From Streptococcus anginosus subsp. whileyi MAS624 (GTDB taxonomy: Bacteria > Bacillota > Bacilli > Lactobacillales > Streptococcaceae): a DNA stretch of 64,000 bases. The position numbers were made by a program, and so were the translations under genes. The first letter of the stretch is position 1; every line of letters starts with the position of its first letter. The DNA lies in NCBI RefSeq assembly GCF_000478925.1, contig NZ_AP013072.1, forward strand, positions 2,024,501 through 2,088,500. The letters run 5' to 3'. Positions 20,575-30,226 of this stretch are shown piece after piece. The notes under the pieces are model-generated. The model was not told where the DNA came from and ran no database searches. It worked only from the letters and a program-made list of their open reading frames with translations.

Positions 20575-21273
20575 TTAAAGTGTCCGAAGAGCGTCTTCCA
20601 ATGCTGTTTTCTGCTGGGTTTGTTCATCAATTTTCTTAATCACACGCGCAGGCACACCGGCTACAACAACATTTTCTGGCACATCTTTCGTCACAATAGC
20701 CCCTGCAGCGACGACAGAACCATTGCCAATCTGCACTCCTTCAATAACGACAGCATTGGCCCCTATCAAGACATTGTCCCCCACTCGGACAGGATCTGCG
20801 CTGGCAGGCTCAATGACACCGGCAAGAACAGTCCCAGCACCCACGTGGCTGTTTTTTCCAACAATAGCTCGACCACCCAAAACGGCTCCCATATCAATCA
20901 TCGTTCCAGCACCAATTTCAGCTCCGATATTGATAACAGCTCCCATCATAATCACGGCATTATCACCGATTGCCACCTGGTCGCGGATAATAGCTCCTGG
21001 CTCAATCCGAGCATTGACCTCACGCTTGTCTAACAGCGGCACGGCAGAATTTCGAGCATCCTGCTCCACCACATAGGTTTTATTCTCTTCTAGGTTAACC
21101 AAAAGAGGTTTAATTTCCTCCCAGTCACCAAAGAGAACATTGCCCAATTTGACAACAGAATCCGGTACTTCGCCCGCTAGTTTTCCTTCAAAAGTCACTT
21201 TTACATTTGTCTTTTTCTTAGCATCCGCTATAAACTGAATAATTTCCTGTGCGGTCATTTTAGTAGCTGGCAT
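20575..21273 (-). CDS. dapH: Tetrahydrodipicolinate N-acetyltransferase
   Basis: 232 residues. It acetylates tetrahydrodipicolinate, the first step of the acetylase route to lysine. The C-terminal half is a left-handed beta-helix of hexapeptide repeats ([18 protein letters not shown] and neighbours). The N-terminal domain starts [16 protein letters not shown] choose the ATG at 21273 because GAGG lies 7 bases before it. The ATG at 21279 lies almost on the ribosome site. Confidence 0.94.
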   Translation of the reverse strand: MPATKMTAQEIIQFIADAKKKTNVKVTFEGKLAGEVPDSVVKLGNVLFGDWEEIKPLLVNLEENKTYVVEQDARNSAVPLLDKREVNARIEPGAIIRDQVAIGDNAVIMMGAVINIGAEIGAGTMIDMGAVLGGRAIVGKNSHVGAGTVLAGVIEPASADPVRVGDNVLIGANAVVIEGVQIGNGSVVAAGAIVTKDVPENVVVAGVPARVIKKIDEQTQQKTALEDALRTL

Positions 21274-21307
21274 AAGCATTCCTCACTTTGATTTAGTATT
21301 AAGGGTT

Positions 21308-21316
21308 ATTATAACA
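21308..21316 (-). promoter_or_regulatory. dap operon promoter (extended -10)
   Basis: TGTTATAAT on the minus strand, 35 bp before the dapH start. It contains a perfect TATAAT. Confidence 0.55.
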
Positions 21317-21345
21317 TAAAATCAAGCATTTCATCATATAAAAGC

Positions 21346-21380
21346 AAAAACACCACAAGTTTAACACATGTGATGTTTTC
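21346..21380 (-). terminator. gltX terminator
   Basis: AAAACATCACA and TGTGGTGTTTTTG on the minus strand, just after the gltX stop, with one wobble pair. Confidence 0.65.
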
Positions 21381-21387
21381 GTTAAAT

Positions 21388-22845
21388 TTATTGGATGTTC
21401 TTCAACATATTTTCGATGTGCTCAATAGATTTTTCACGTCCAAGCAGGTAAATGGTGTCTGGTAATTCTGGACCGTGCATTTCGCCTGAAACAGCGATAC
21501 GAATTGGCATAAAGAGGTTTTTGCCTTTGATACCCGTTTCTTTTTGCACTGTCTTGATTTGTGGGAAGATATTTTCCGACTTGAAGTCTTCATCACTCAT
21601 AGCTTCCAATTTTTCTTTAAAGGCTTTCAAAACCGTTGGTACCGTTTCGCCTGCCATAAACTCTTTTTCTTCTGCCGTTAGCTCTGGGAAATCTTCAAAG
21701 AAAAGGTCTGTGAGCGGTACGATTTCATCTACAGACTTCATTTGTGGTTTGTAAAGTTCAACTAATTTTTCAGCTTTGTCAGTCAAACGACCAGCCGCTT
21801 CCAAGTAAGGCTTCGCCATATCAAAAATGGTTTCAAAATCCGCATTTTTAATGTATTCATTGCTCATCCAGTCTAATTTCTTTTGGTCAAAAGCAGCCGG
21901 AGACTTGCTGAGACGATGTTCATCAAAGAGTTGGATCAATTCTTCACGAGAGAAGATTTCATTTTCACCGCCAGGATTCCAGCCAAGGAGGGCAATAAAG
22001 TTGAAGACGGCTTCAGGCAGGTAGCCTTTCTTACGGTAATCTTCGATAAATTGAAGCGTGTTTGTATCACGTTTGGACAATTTCTTACCCGTTTCGGAGT
22101 TAATAATCAAGGTCATGTGACCAAATTGTGGCGCTTCCCAACCGAGCGCTTCGTACACCATGAGCTGCTTAGGGGTATTGGCAATGTGGTCATCTCCACG
22201 AATGACATGGGAAATTTTCATCAGATGGTCATCTACCACAACCGCAAAATTATAAGTTGGATAGCCGTCTTTTTTCTGGATAACCCAGTCACCACCGATG
22301 TTGCCACCTTCAAATTCAATCTCACCTTTGACAAGATCGTTCCACTTGTAAATACCAGATTCATTGACCACAAGACGAACTGTTGGAACAATGCCTGCTG
22401 CTTCACGCTCTGCGATATAAGCTGCTTTTTCATCTTCAGACATTCCTAGATATTCATTGATGTAGCGAGGTGTTTCTCCAGCAGCTTCCTGACGCTCACG
22501 CTCTGCTGCCAGCTCTTCCTCCGTCACATATGATTTGTAAGCCAAGCCTTTTTCAAGTAATTCATTGATATAGCTTTGGTAAATGTCCAAACGTTCAGAC
22601 TGGCGATATTTTTCATGCGTTTCTGGACTCTCATCCCAATCAATTCCTAACCAACGCAGATTTTCCAACTGCGAACGTTCCCCGTCTTCCACATGGCGTT
22701 TACGGTCAGTATCTTCAATCCGAATGATAAAAGTTCCGCCGTAATGACGAGCGTAAAGATAATTAAAGAGCGCAGTCCGCGCATTCCCGATGTGTAACAG
22801 TCCCGTTGGACTTGGTGCATAACGCACACGAATTTGATTCGCCAC
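21388..22845 (-). CDS. gltX: Glutamyl-tRNA synthetase
   Basis: Class I synthetase, 485 residues, which charges tRNA-Glu. HIGH motif: [14 protein letters not shown] near residue 10. KMSKS motif: KKLSKRD near residue 258. Most streptococci lack GlnRS and use this enzyme to mischarge tRNA-Gln as well. I choose the GTG at 22845, with GGAG 8 bases upstream, because homologues start just before [11 protein letters not shown]. The ATG at 22866 would overlap the ribosome site. It is a single-gene unit. Confidence 0.95.
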   Translation of the reverse strand: MANQIRVRYAPSPTGLLHIGNARTALFNYLYARHYGGTFIIRIEDTDRKRHVEDGERSQLENLRWLGIDWDESPETHEKYRQSERLDIYQSYINELLEKGLAYKSYVTEEELAAERERQEAAGETPRYINEYLGMSEDEKAAYIAEREAAGIVPTVRLVVNESGIYKWNDLVKGEIEFEGGNIGGDWVIQKKDGYPTYNFAVVVDDHLMKISHVIRGDDHIANTPKQLMVYEALGWEAPQFGHMTLIINSETGKKLSKRDTNTLQFIEDYRKKGYLPEAVFNFIALLGWNPGGENEIFSREELIQLFDEHRLSKSPAAFDQKKLDWMSNEYIKNADFETIFDMAKPYLEAAGRLTDKAEKLVELYKPQMKSVDEIVPLTDLFFEDFPELTAEEKEFMAGETVPTVLKAFKEKLEAMSDEDFKSENIFPQIKTVQKETGIKGKNLFMPIRIAVSGEMHGPELPDTIYLLGREKSIEHIENMLKNIQ

Positions 22846-22881
22846 TTTTATGTCTCCTCGATTCAAAATATCATTATTTTC

Positions 22882-22890
22882 ATTATACCA
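22882..22890 (-). promoter_or_regulatory. gltX promoter (extended -10)
   Basis: TGGTATAAT on the minus strand, about 37 bp before the GTG start. It lies between the PTS operon terminator and gltX. Confidence 0.55.
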
Positions 22891-22905
22891 TAACTAAGAA
22901 GAGAC

Positions 22906-22930
22906 GAAAAGGCTGAGCAACAGCCTTTTC
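22906..22930 (-). terminator. Terminator of the PTS/aldolase operon
   Basis: GAAAAGGCTG and CAGCCTTTTC form a perfect 10-bp stem with a 5-nt loop, directly after the aldolase stop codon. Confidence 0.75.
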
Positions 22931-22931
22931 A

Positions 22932-23762
22932 TTATAGATATTTACCAGTTACATGCAAAACTTCGCAAACTGCTTGAAGATTCTCTTTCGTTAAAATATT
23001 ATTTTCTGAAAGTTCCTTACCACTAATACGTTGCAAATCCAAAGCAATATGTGCCGCTTTATCCGCTGTTTCAATCAGACCAAAACAATCCTGATAATCA
23101 CGACCAGTAGATAAAACACCATGTTTTGCCCACACAACTAATCGGTGATCTACTAGTTCTTTTGCAGTCAACTCCCCAATCGTTTGAGTTCCTGGAACTT
23201 CCCAAGGTAAAACTGCAATCCCATCTGGAAAAACAACAATTGATTCCGTCAATACTGACCATAAATCAAATGTTAAAGAGCGACTGGTCACCTGATGAAG
23301 TAATGAATAAAGGACAATATTTGTTGCATGATTATGAATCACAACACGTTGCTCACTATCTTGCTGTAACCGAGCGGCATGTGCTAATATATGCATAAAA
23401 ATCTCACTTGTTGGTCGCTTTCCATCTTTGAAACCAGCAATAAGTTGATAGCCTTGCTTAGTTAATTTTATGATCCCTGTATCTATCTCTGGCTGATGAT
23501 GTAAATATCGAAAATGACTTCCAGAAGCTGTTATGAGAAGATATTCTCCCACCATATTATGTGGTATTTCCATTACTGGGATCTCTGTCTGTTCTTTATC
23601 CATAATAGGATAATTAGTCGCTTGCAGATCATCTTTCAAACGAAGTATTTCTTCTTTTTTTAAACGATAACTGACATTTCCTCCATTATATTCATCCCAG
23701 CCTTTTTTCCACATATCATAAGTTACTTCCAACAATTCTGAAATATAATTTGGATAATTCAT
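22932..23762 (-). CDS. Class II sugar-phosphate aldolase, rhamnulose-1-phosphate aldolase type
   Basis: 276 residues, close to E. coli RhaD (274). The RhaD-like N-terminus includes GWDEYNGGNVSYRL. The zinc-binding histidines are in VIHNHATN, with a third in the AKHGVLSTGRD region. RhaD cleaves L-rhamnulose 1-phosphate to DHAP and L-lactaldehyde. Here no rhamnose isomerase or kinase lies nearby. Instead the gene is last in a PTS operon, which would itself deliver a ketose 1-phosphate, so the true substrate may be another ketose. The start overlaps the upstream small gene by 4 bp (ATGA). Confidence 0.82.
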   Translation of the reverse strand: MNYPNYISELLEVTYDMWKKGWDEYNGGNVSYRLKKEEILRLKDDLQATNYPIMDKEQTEIPVMEIPHNMVGEYLLITASGSHFRYLHHQPEIDTGIIKLTKQGYQLIAGFKDGKRPTSEIFMHILAHAARLQQDSEQRVVIHNHATNIVLYSLLHQVTSRSLTFDLWSVLTESIVVFPDGIAVLPWEVPGTQTIGELTAKELVDHRLVVWAKHGVLSTGRDYQDCFGLIETADKAAHIALDLQRISGKELSENNILTKENLQAVCEVLHVTGKYL

Positions 23763-23941
23763 TGATTCCCCTCTCTTTTTACGAAACGCTCTTTACGGCT
23801 TTCCTCCCATTCTTGAAAAATATTTTTGGGCTGAAGATACAAACCTATTCCTAAAGCTACAGCTGTCCAATATATATTTTGAAAAATAATCGATCCTACA
23901 AATATAATGGTTGCTGCCAGTAACAATAACTTCTCTTTCAT
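23759..23941 (-). CDS. Small membrane protein in the PTS operon
   Basis: 60 residues: two hydrophobic stretches (LLLLAATIIFVGSIIF and YWTAVALGIGLYL) and a charged C-terminal tail (EEWEESRKERFVKREGNQ-like). It fits exactly between IIC (next base) and the aldolase (4-bp overlap), which argues that it is translated. I do not recognise a family. It may be an accessory subunit of the IIC channel. Confidence 0.65.
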   Translation of the reverse strand: MKEKLLLLAATIIFVGSIIFQNIYWTAVALGIGLYLQPKNIFQEWEESRKERFVKREGNQ

Positions 23942-25285
23942 TTATTGCTCCTTTACTTTTAGTGTTTGATTATATTTTTCACGATCTTTCAAAAGCCAAA
24001 TATATAGCCCCAGCCATAGGATGAACAAAACAACCGAAAGAAGTTTTCCTTGAAAAAGAGTAGCTAATATGTAGCGAATATCTGGTCCTTCAAAAGTTGA
24101 CCAAGAAATCAGTCCTTGATTTTTCAATGTCCCAGTTTCTTTTGCAAGTCGTGTCATGTAAGGTGTGAAATATGTTGCTCCATAAAGGAAAAGCGGAGTA
24201 GAAATCAAACCATGAATAATCATCCGAAGAACATTGCCGTTGGTTAATAATAATGATCCAACAACAAAGGAAAGATTGATAATTCCTGCAAATGGTAAAA
24301 CGATATTACCAGGAAGTACAATCGCACCAATCAATAAGAAAGGAATCGTACAAATAACCGCTACCCATAGCTCATTGCGCCCACCTAAAATAGGCCAATC
24401 AAGTCCAATATAGACCTCTCTATCTTCAAATTTTTCTCTCATAAAGTCAGATACAGCTTCTGAAATTGGAGAAAGAGCTTGTGAGAACAGTTTGGAAACC
24501 ATTGGAAAGAGAGTCAAAGCCGTCGCAGCCTGTACAGCCAAGGTAAGAGCATATTTGATACCATTACCTGAAGCCAAACCAAGTGCTAATCCAATAATAG
24601 CTCCCATAACAGAATTTTCACCAAAAACTCCAATCTTTTCCTTGAGAGTATCTGCGTCAAATTGTTTATTGAGAATAGGGATTTTCTTTAATAACTCATC
24701 AATTGGATGGAGCAGAACAGCAATAAGACAGATAAAGTGAGGAACGGTAACGCCTGGAATACCAGTTAATCGTTCCACCTCAGGTGCAAAAGCATCTCCC
24801 AATTTTAATTCTAGTACAATAATTACAGCTCCTGCTAAAAGACCAAAAATCACATTATTTGTAAAGTAAGTCACAATAACTGCTGTAAAAATTTTGTTCC
24901 AGACATTCCATAAGTCTACATTTAGAGTTTTAGTTTGATTCATTACTAGCATTAAAAAGTTAATACCTAATTGAATAGGAAAGAGTAGAAAAGCGTATGG
25001 CCATGCCCAACTAATAGAAGCTGCACCGGACCAGCCAATATCTACCGCTGTAAGAGACAAACCTGTATGGGTCGTTAAATCATTTGCTGCTTTTCCCATA
25101 CTAGTCATAATGAAATTCACCAAAATTCCCATTCCTGTAAAAGCAATCCCTAAAGTAAGGGCAGCTTGAAAAGCATCTCTGAATTTCATTTTCATGCAAA
25201 GTCCGACAATCAACATCAAGAAGGGAACAAAAACAGCAGCACCTAAATCCAAAATATATTGGACAATTATTTTTAATATATCCAT
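23942..25285 (-). CDS. PTS system, galactitol-type IIC component
   Basis: 447 residues, with about 10-12 membrane segments. It has the long hydrophobic repeats and the GIPGVTVPHFI and GVFGENSVMGAIIGLALGLASG loops of the Gat family IIC. It forms the sugar channel and works with the IIB and IIA encoded upstream. The ATG at 25285 follows AAAGGAG. The Gat family covers galactitol, and related members carry other polyols and ketoses, so the sugar is not fixed by sequence alone. Confidence 0.9.
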   Translation of the reverse strand: MDILKIIVQYILDLGAAVFVPFLMLIVGLCMKMKFRDAFQAALTLGIAFTGMGILVNFIMTSMGKAANDLTTHTGLSLTAVDIGWSGAASISWAWPYAFLLFPIQLGINFLMLVMNQTKTLNVDLWNVWNKIFTAVIVTYFTNNVIFGLLAGAVIIVLELKLGDAFAPEVERLTGIPGVTVPHFICLIAVLLHPIDELLKKIPILNKQFDADTLKEKIGVFGENSVMGAIIGLALGLASGNGIKYALTLAVQAATALTLFPMVSKLFSQALSPISEAVSDFMREKFEDREVYIGLDWPILGGRNELWVAVICTIPFLLIGAIVLPGNIVLPFAGIINLSFVVGSLLLTNGNVLRMIIHGLISTPLFLYGATYFTPYMTRLAKETGTLKNQGLISWSTFEGPDIRYILATLFQGKLLSVVLFILWLGLYIWLLKDREKYNQTLKVKEQ

Positions 25286-25309
25286 TATTCAAATCTCCTT
25301 TATCAACTA

Positions 25310-25588
25310 TCAACTTTTCAAAAATTGAATAATCTTATCCAGTTCCTGTTTTTGTCCCATCCCTGTTAGAAAAGCAATACCATTAAAAACAGGAACTCCA
25401 TAATCTTTCTTTGCTTTTACAATAGAAATGTAGCCATCTGCTTGCTGGAGATGATGTTCCAACGATTTCATATCTACTGCCTCAATCTGACAAGAAATCC
25501 CTGCTTCCTTAAGTAGACGTTCTACTTTTGATGCTACTGTTTGAGAAGTAGCGACTCCTGAACCACATGCTACAATCAATTTTTTCAT
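25310..25588 (-). CDS. PTS system, galactitol-type IIB component
   Basis: 92 residues. The phosphocysteine is C8 in VACGSGVATS, the usual P-loop of the lactose/galactitol-type IIB. I choose the ATG at 25588 (AGGAGG upstream) over the ATG at 25645, which would place 19 unrelated residues first and overlap the IIA gene. It receives phosphate from IIA and passes it to the sugar in IIC. Confidence 0.92.
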   Translation of the reverse strand: MKKLIVACGSGVATSQTVASKVERLLKEAGISCQIEAVDMKSLEHHLQQADGYISIVKAKKDYGVPVFNGIAFLTGMGQKQELDKIIQFLKS

Positions 25589-25610
25589 GATTGTATCCTC
25601 CTTTAAATAT

Positions 25611-26069
25611 TTAGTTTCCACATAAATGATAGATTTCCTCTTCACTTTTCGCTTGTTTCAAATTAGTAAGAAAAACAGTATCTGAAAACAACTCCATCAG
25701 TTCAACTAATAATCCTGTTTGTTGTTTTGGATCACTAATTCCTAAAACCAATACAAATTCAGCATTTACAAGTACATCATCTGTTCCCATCTGCACAAAA
25801 GAAATCGGAGTTTCTAATTTGTTAAAAAAGATAAAAGGTTTTAAAACATGCTCTGCATACGTATGAGGTATCGCAACAGCCGTGTTCTCTAATTGTAACC
25901 CCGTTGGAAATTCTTTTTCCCTCTCTAAAAGAGCTGCCTCAAAACTATCTTTTACGTACCCTTTTTGAATCAGTTTTTGCGATAATTTCCTAAGTAATGT
26001 TATTCTGTCTGGTGCAGTTTCAACTAGATTTATAAGATCTAGATGCATCATTTGAGTCATTATTTTCAT
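25611..26069 (-). CDS. PTS system, fructose/galactitol-type IIA component
   Basis: 152 residues. The phosphohistidine is H69 in TAVAIPHTYAEHV, in the IIA(Fru/Mtl/Gat) fold. HPr donates the phosphate. AAGGAT precedes the ATG. The gene starts 19 bp after the regulator and ends 22 bp before IIB, so it is part of one transcript. Confidence 0.9.
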   Translation of the reverse strand: MKIMTQMMHLDLINLVETAPDRITLLRKLSQKLIQKGYVKDSFEAALLEREKEFPTGLQLENTAVAIPHTYAEHVLKPFIFFNKLETPISFVQMGTDDVLVNAEFVLVLGISDPKQQTGLLVELMELFSDTVFLTNLKQAKSEEEIYHLCGN

Positions 26070-26088
26070 ATTCTATCCTTCTATTTTG

Positions 26089-28017
26089 TTAAATGGTATC
26101 AAAAGTTGCAGGAGCAAATAAAGATTTTTTTAATTCTTCTAATGTTTGTGCTTGCCCCAATTGTTCAATATAGCTGGCGCTATCCACTCGTGAGTAAATC
26201 TCAATCAATGCCTCTTTATAAGTTTCTAAATCTCGCTCTTCAATCGCGATTAGTAAAATAACTTTAACAAAGTTTACTCCCCATAAAATGGGCTTATCAA
26301 GTGTCATCATAATCAATTGCGAATGATGAACAAATTCTGGGTTTGCATGAGGGAGAGCAATTCCTGTATACGTACTCGTAATCCCTAGTTCTTCACGTTG
26401 ATAAATAGAATCAGTATAGTGTTTATCGGCTAGATTCGCTGGATGCGATAATTGGATAATTTTATCTAAGCATTCTGACACATTATCAACTTTTTGATGA
26501 AGATAGATTGTCCTAGCCAATAAATGATTTACTAAAGATTGAGAATAAACTTCGTTATTCTCTAATAATCGTAAAATCTTTCGACTACTTTTAGTAATCT
26601 TCAAATAAGATTGTTGAATTTCACGACGCTGTATATCTGTCAGTACCGTTCCAACGTGAATATACTCTTTAGGATAATCAGGTAAATCAACCGAACTGAT
26701 TACTAAATCTAGAGAGTCAACATCAAGCTCTGCAAGCTCGGCTGGTGTTAATTTCACTATCTTATCATCACTAGAAAACAACTTTCTCAATTGGCTGACA
26801 ATCAATTCTGATGTGGCAACCCCATGTTGACAGACGATATATATCGTTGACGGTTGGCTCTTTTTTTCGACTGCAATTGCAAAATGAATCGTTAGAAACG
26901 CCACTTCCACATCCGTTAATTCAATCCCAAAATATTCATTTAGAACTTTCACAGCCAACCAGACAACGTGATAAAGCACGCTATACTGTTGTTTGATTTC
27001 TTCAGTGATGAGATTAGATAAATGAATACGATTACGTAAACGAAAAACCATTGGCTGAATGTGGTTGAGTAACATCTGATATAAATGCTCATCATCGGAA
27101 AAATCAACATCAATTAGCTCACTCACCATTGCAATAAATGCATGAACAGTAGTTTCAAACTTTTCATCCGTTAATGGACGAAGCATCTCATAACCCACAG
27201 ATAGAAGTGATCGTGTCAACGCAGCAATCTCTGCCTCTGGAAGACTAGAAATCTCTACTTTCAAAACAGAAGCTAAAAGCTCACTCGCAAAAAGGTACGA
27301 TTCATACAATTTTAAATTATCTAGTATCTTTGGATTGGTTTCTTTCAAAAATGATTGACTTTGATATCGAGTTTTTGCAATCCATAAATCCCACACTAAA
27401 TAGGGCTCATACTGTTCATTGATTTGAAAATGATAAGCTTTAGAAAAATGTCTTACTTTCGCTAGAATCTCTGCTTGATCTGACTTATGAATATTTGCTA
27501 TCTGCTGAGAGGATACTAAATAATTTCTCAGAAAAATCCGAATATCAGCTTCATCTCCTACCACTCGAACTTTATCACCTTTTTTGGCTAACATAAGATT
27601 TTCTCTATGCAATTTGTGCTCCAGTTTCTCTAAACTTCGCTTAACTGAACTTTCACTAATATAATGCTCTATTGACCAATCTAAAATATCAAGTTCACTA
27701 TGTTCCAAGAATAAGGCAGAAACTAAATTCTCCTCTCTTTCTTCCGGCGACCATTTTTCTTTCCCCAGATTATTCTTTTTTTGTTCAATCTCTATAATCA
27801 ATTGAGAACAAACCTGTTTATCTGCCACTAAGCGAGTTCCAAGACTTGGTACTTTTTCTAAAGATGCATTTTTACTTGCCAAAAACGTTTGAATAATTTC
27901 AAAATCCGTATAAATCGTTTTTTTGGACACTGAAAAAACTTTTGCCAATTTCTGTGCTGATACATATTTTTGCTGACGCAATAAATACTGCATGATATTC
28001 ATTTGTCGAATATTCAT
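26089..28017 (-). CDS. PTS-controlled transcriptional activator (BglG/MtlR/LicR type)
   Basis: 642 residues. An N-terminal HTH (YVSAQKLAKVFSVSKKTIYTDFE) and a second helical Mga/HTH region are followed by two PRDs (about residues 200-390), an EIIB(Gat)-like domain with C396 in IVCQHGVATSEL, and an EIIA-like domain with H557 in IALPHANPE. Proteins of this layout activate their own PTS operon when HPr phosphorylates the PRDs and when the sugar draws phosphate off the EII-like domains. It is first gene of the operon. Its -10 has no good -35, as expected for a promoter that needs an activator. Confidence 0.9.
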   Translation of the reverse strand: MNIRQMNIMQYLLRQQKYVSAQKLAKVFSVSKKTIYTDFEIIQTFLASKNASLEKVPSLGTRLVADKQVCSQLIIEIEQKKNNLGKEKWSPEEREENLVSALFLEHSELDILDWSIEHYISESSVKRSLEKLEHKLHRENLMLAKKGDKVRVVGDEADIRIFLRNYLVSSQQIANIHKSDQAEILAKVRHFSKAYHFQINEQYEPYLVWDLWIAKTRYQSQSFLKETNPKILDNLKLYESYLFASELLASVLKVEISSLPEAEIAALTRSLLSVGYEMLRPLTDEKFETTVHAFIAMVSELIDVDFSDDEHLYQMLLNHIQPMVFRLRNRIHLSNLITEEIKQQYSVLYHVVWLAVKVLNEYFGIELTDVEVAFLTIHFAIAVEKKSQPSTIYIVCQHGVATSELIVSQLRKLFSSDDKIVKLTPAELAELDVDSLDLVISSVDLPDYPKEYIHVGTVLTDIQRREIQQSYLKITKSSRKILRLLENNEVYSQSLVNHLLARTIYLHQKVDNVSECLDKIIQLSHPANLADKHYTDSIYQREELGITSTYTGIALPHANPEFVHHSQLIMMTLDKPILWGVNFVKVILLIAIEERDLETYKEALIEIYSRVDSASYIEQLGQAQTLEELKKSLFAPATFDTI

Positions 28018-28051
28018 TTGCCACCTCCCTCAAGGAGCTCTTTCATTATCT

Positions 28052-28057
28052 ATTATA
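28052..28057 (-). promoter_or_regulatory. Likely PTS operon promoter
   Basis: TATAAT on the minus strand with no recognisable -35 17 bp upstream, 35 bp before the regulator ATG. GGGAGGTGG is the ribosome site. Confidence 0.45.
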
Positions 28058-28072
28058 TGCTAGCTTTTGCTC

Positions 28073-28116
28073 GAAAAAAAGGCAAGATAGTTCTACAATC
28101 ATGTAGTAATCTTGCC
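28073..28116 (-). terminator. Strong terminator upstream of the PTS regulator
   Basis: GGCAAGAT and ATCTTGCC form the outer stem, with inner TACA/TGTA pairs, and the minus strand then reads TTTTTTTC. It lies 230 bp after radA and 55 bp before the regulator. It ends either radA read-through or the short RNA started near 28303. Confidence 0.75.
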
Positions 28117-28303
28117 CTGATTTAATTATTTATACAATTCTGTATTATAGAAAACTTAATACAGAACAAACTATTGATTATAATACCGTTCTAGCCGAAC
28201 AGAAGAAAATGTTCTATACATTTCAGAAATCAATGGAAAGACTCTAGAACAATCAGCAATTTTAATAAATTTTCTGAACTTCAAATCTGTTGCTCACTGA
28301 TTT
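28117..28303 (-). ncRNA. Candidate small RNA or long leader between radA and the PTS operon
   Basis: About 190 nt without a gene. A minus-strand extended -10 (28305-28313) lies at one end and a strong terminator (28073-28116) at the other. Inside are complementary segments: TTCAGAAA with TTTCTGAA, and CTGTATTA with TAATACAG. No riboswitch or T-box signature that I know is present. It may also simply be the radA 3' region. Confidence 0.3.
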
Positions 28304-28304
28304 C

Positions 28305-28313
28305 ATTATATCA
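28305..28313 (-). promoter_or_regulatory. Extended -10 promoter after radA
   Basis: TGATATAAT on the minus strand, 33-41 bp past the radA stop codon. The TATAAT is perfect; the -35 is poor. Confidence 0.45.
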
Positions 28314-28345
28314 CAACAACTTTTCAACTGATTTCAAAGAGAATA

Positions 28346-29776
28346 TCACCCAAACACCTTCTTCAGCACTTCTCCAATTGTTGTCACACCTATAACTTCA
28401 ATATTTTCGGGAATATTCAATCCATTCAGAGAGTTTTTAGGAGCGTAAACTTTTGTGAAGCCCAGCTTAGCAGCTTCATTGATACGTTGCTCAATGCGAT
28501 TAACACGGCGGATTTCGCCCGTCAGACCGATTTCACCAATAAAACATTCTTGTGGATTCGTTGGCAAATCTTTATAACTCGAAGCAATTGCAACGGCGAC
28601 AGCTAAGTCAATAGCTGGCTCATCCAATTTGACACCGCCTGCTGACTTGAGGTAGGCATCTTGATTTTGCAATAATAGCCCTGCTCGCTTTTCCAAAACA
28701 GCCATAATTAGACTGGCGCGATTGAAATCCAATCCTGTCGTTGTCCGCTTGGCAGTGCCAAACATAGTAGGCGTCACCAAAGCCTGCACTTCCGCAAGGA
28801 TTGGACGCGTCCCCTCCATGGTCACCACGATAGAAGAGCCTGTTGCTCCATCTAAACGCTCCTCTAAGAAAACCTGGCTAGGATTGAGCACTTCAACCAG
28901 ACCACCTGACTGCATCTCAAAAATGCCGATTTCATTCGTAGAGCCGAAGCGGTTTTTGACCGCCCGCAAAATACGAAAAGTATGCTGTCGCTCACCTTCA
29001 AAATAAAGTACCGTATCCACCATGTGTTCCAAGGTTCTAGGTCCAGCCAGAGTGCCCTCTTTCGTCATATGACCGACAATAAAGATGGCAATATTGTTGG
29101 TTTTCGCCAACTGCATCAGCTCCGCGGTCACTTCTCGGACTTGCGAAACCGAGCCTTGCACACTAGAAATTTCTGGCGATAGAATCGTCTGAATGGAGTC
29201 TATAATCAAAAAATCTGGTTTAATTTTTTCAATCTCAGCACGAATACTCTGCATATTGGTCTCAGCATAGAGGTAAAACTCGCTGTCAATATCGCCCAGC
29301 CGCTCGGCCCGTAGCTTAATCTGCTCGGCAGACTCTTCCCCACTGACATACAATACCGTTCCCTTGTGAGAGAGCTGGGTAGAAACCTGCAATAAAAGGG
29401 TAGATTTCCCAATGCCTGGGTCTCCTCCGATTAGAACTAAACTTCCTGGCACCACGCCACCGCCCAAGACGCGGTTAAATTCATCCATATCTGTCTTGGT
29501 ACGGTTGACATTGAGAGAAGTCACCTCCGCTAACTTCATCGGTCGACTTTTTTCCCCTGTCAGAGAAACACGCGCATTCTTAATCTCTGTAACTTCAACC
29601 TCTTCGACAAAAGAAGACCAAGCCCCACAGTTAGGGCAGCGCCCTAGATACTTGGAGGAATGATATTCACAATTTTGACAAACAAATGTCGCTTTTTTCT
29701 TGGCTATGATAGATTCCTCTTTCTTAATGCCCCGTGCTTCCAAAACCACCTGTCCGCACACCATCTGCTTCATCAT
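28346..29776 (-). CDS. radA: DNA repair/recombination protein RadA
   Basis: RecA-like helicase that extends recombination D-loops, including during competence. The zinc finger is CQNC and CPNCG near the N-terminus. Walker A reads [14 protein letters not shown], the RadA KNRFG motif is present, and the Lon-like C-terminal domain runs from about residue 300. Homologues begin near [12 protein letters not shown], but here that site has ATC-ATA instead of a normal start. The true start must lie upstream inside dut: the ATG at 29776, or a GTG or TTG between. So the gene overlaps dut by up to 53 bp and is probably translationally coupled to it. Confidence 0.93.
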   Translation of the reverse strand: MMKQMVCGQVVLEARGIKKEESIIAKKKATFVCQNCEYHSSKYLGRCPNCGAWSSFVEEVEVTEIKNARVSLTGEKSRPMKLAEVTSLNVNRTKTDMDEFNRVLGGGVVPGSLVLIGGDPGIGKSTLLLQVSTQLSHKGTVLYVSGEESAEQIKLRAERLGDIDSEFYLYAETNMQSIRAEIEKIKPDFLIIDSIQTILSPEISSVQGSVSQVREVTAELMQLAKTNNIAIFIVGHMTKEGTLAGPRTLEHMVDTVLYFEGERQHTFRILRAVKNRFGSTNEIGIFEMQSGGLVEVLNPSQVFLEERLDGATGSSIVVTMEGTRPILAEVQALVTPTMFGTAKRTTTGLDFNRASLIMAVLEKRAGLLLQNQDAYLKSAGGVKLDEPAIDLAVAVAIASSYKDLPTNPQECFIGEIGLTGEIRRVNRIEQRINEAAKLGFTKVYAPKNSLNGLNIPENIEVIGVTTIGEVLKKVFG

Positions 29777-30167
29777 TATCAGTAAGCAAAAACGGTGAAA
29801 AGACAGCTTGAACGATACGATCTTCTTCTTCTAAAACCACTTCTTGATCTGTAATGTTCTGCATTTGCGCAAAAATGTGCCCTTCATTTCCCGGATTGCC
29901 ATAGTAATCCCCGTCAATAACGCCCACAGAGTTAATCAACACCAATCCTTTTTTACGTGGATTAGAGGAACGATCATAAAGATAAAGCACCTCACCAGCC
30001 TGCATATAAGCCTTGACACCTGTCGGCACCAACTTAATCTCTTTTGGCGCAATCACTGTACGCTCTGCCACTTTTAAGTCATAACCAGCCGCATGAGCCG
30101 TCTCACGCTTTGGCAGTAAATTTTCATTTGTAAAGCTTGAAACAAGCTCAAAACCACGAATTCGCAT
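29724..30167 (-). CDS. dut: dUTP diphosphatase
   Basis: 147 residues, trimeric type. It hydrolyses dUTP to dUMP and keeps uracil out of DNA. All five motifs are seen in order: [41 protein letters not shown] and the C-terminal RTGGFGSTG. It is the first gene of the dut-radA unit. Its last codons overlap the start region of radA. Confidence 0.95.
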   Translation of the reverse strand: MRIRGFELVSSFTNENLLPKRETAHAAGYDLKVAERTVIAPKEIKLVPTGVKAYMQAGEVLYLYDRSSNPRKKGLVLINSVGVIDGDYYGNPGNEGHIFAQMQNITDQEVVLEEEDRIVQAVFSPFLLTDNDEADGVRTGGFGSTGH

Positions 30168-30197
30168 ATTTTTCTCTTTTCTACTTTTGCTTCCCCT

Positions 30198-30226
30198 ATT
30201 ATACTAAATTCGTAAACAACACGCAA
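30198..30226 (-). promoter_or_regulatory. dut-radA promoter
   Basis: TTGCGT, 17 bp, TATAAT on the minus strand, 31 bp before the dut start. The -35 lies inside the terminator of the upstream gene. Confidence 0.55.

Noticed and set aside
20236..21033. 265-codon plus-strand frame across dapH-dapL
   Set aside because: Antisense to two well-supported enzymes; rich in Asn, Ser and His from reversed codons, with no ribosome site.
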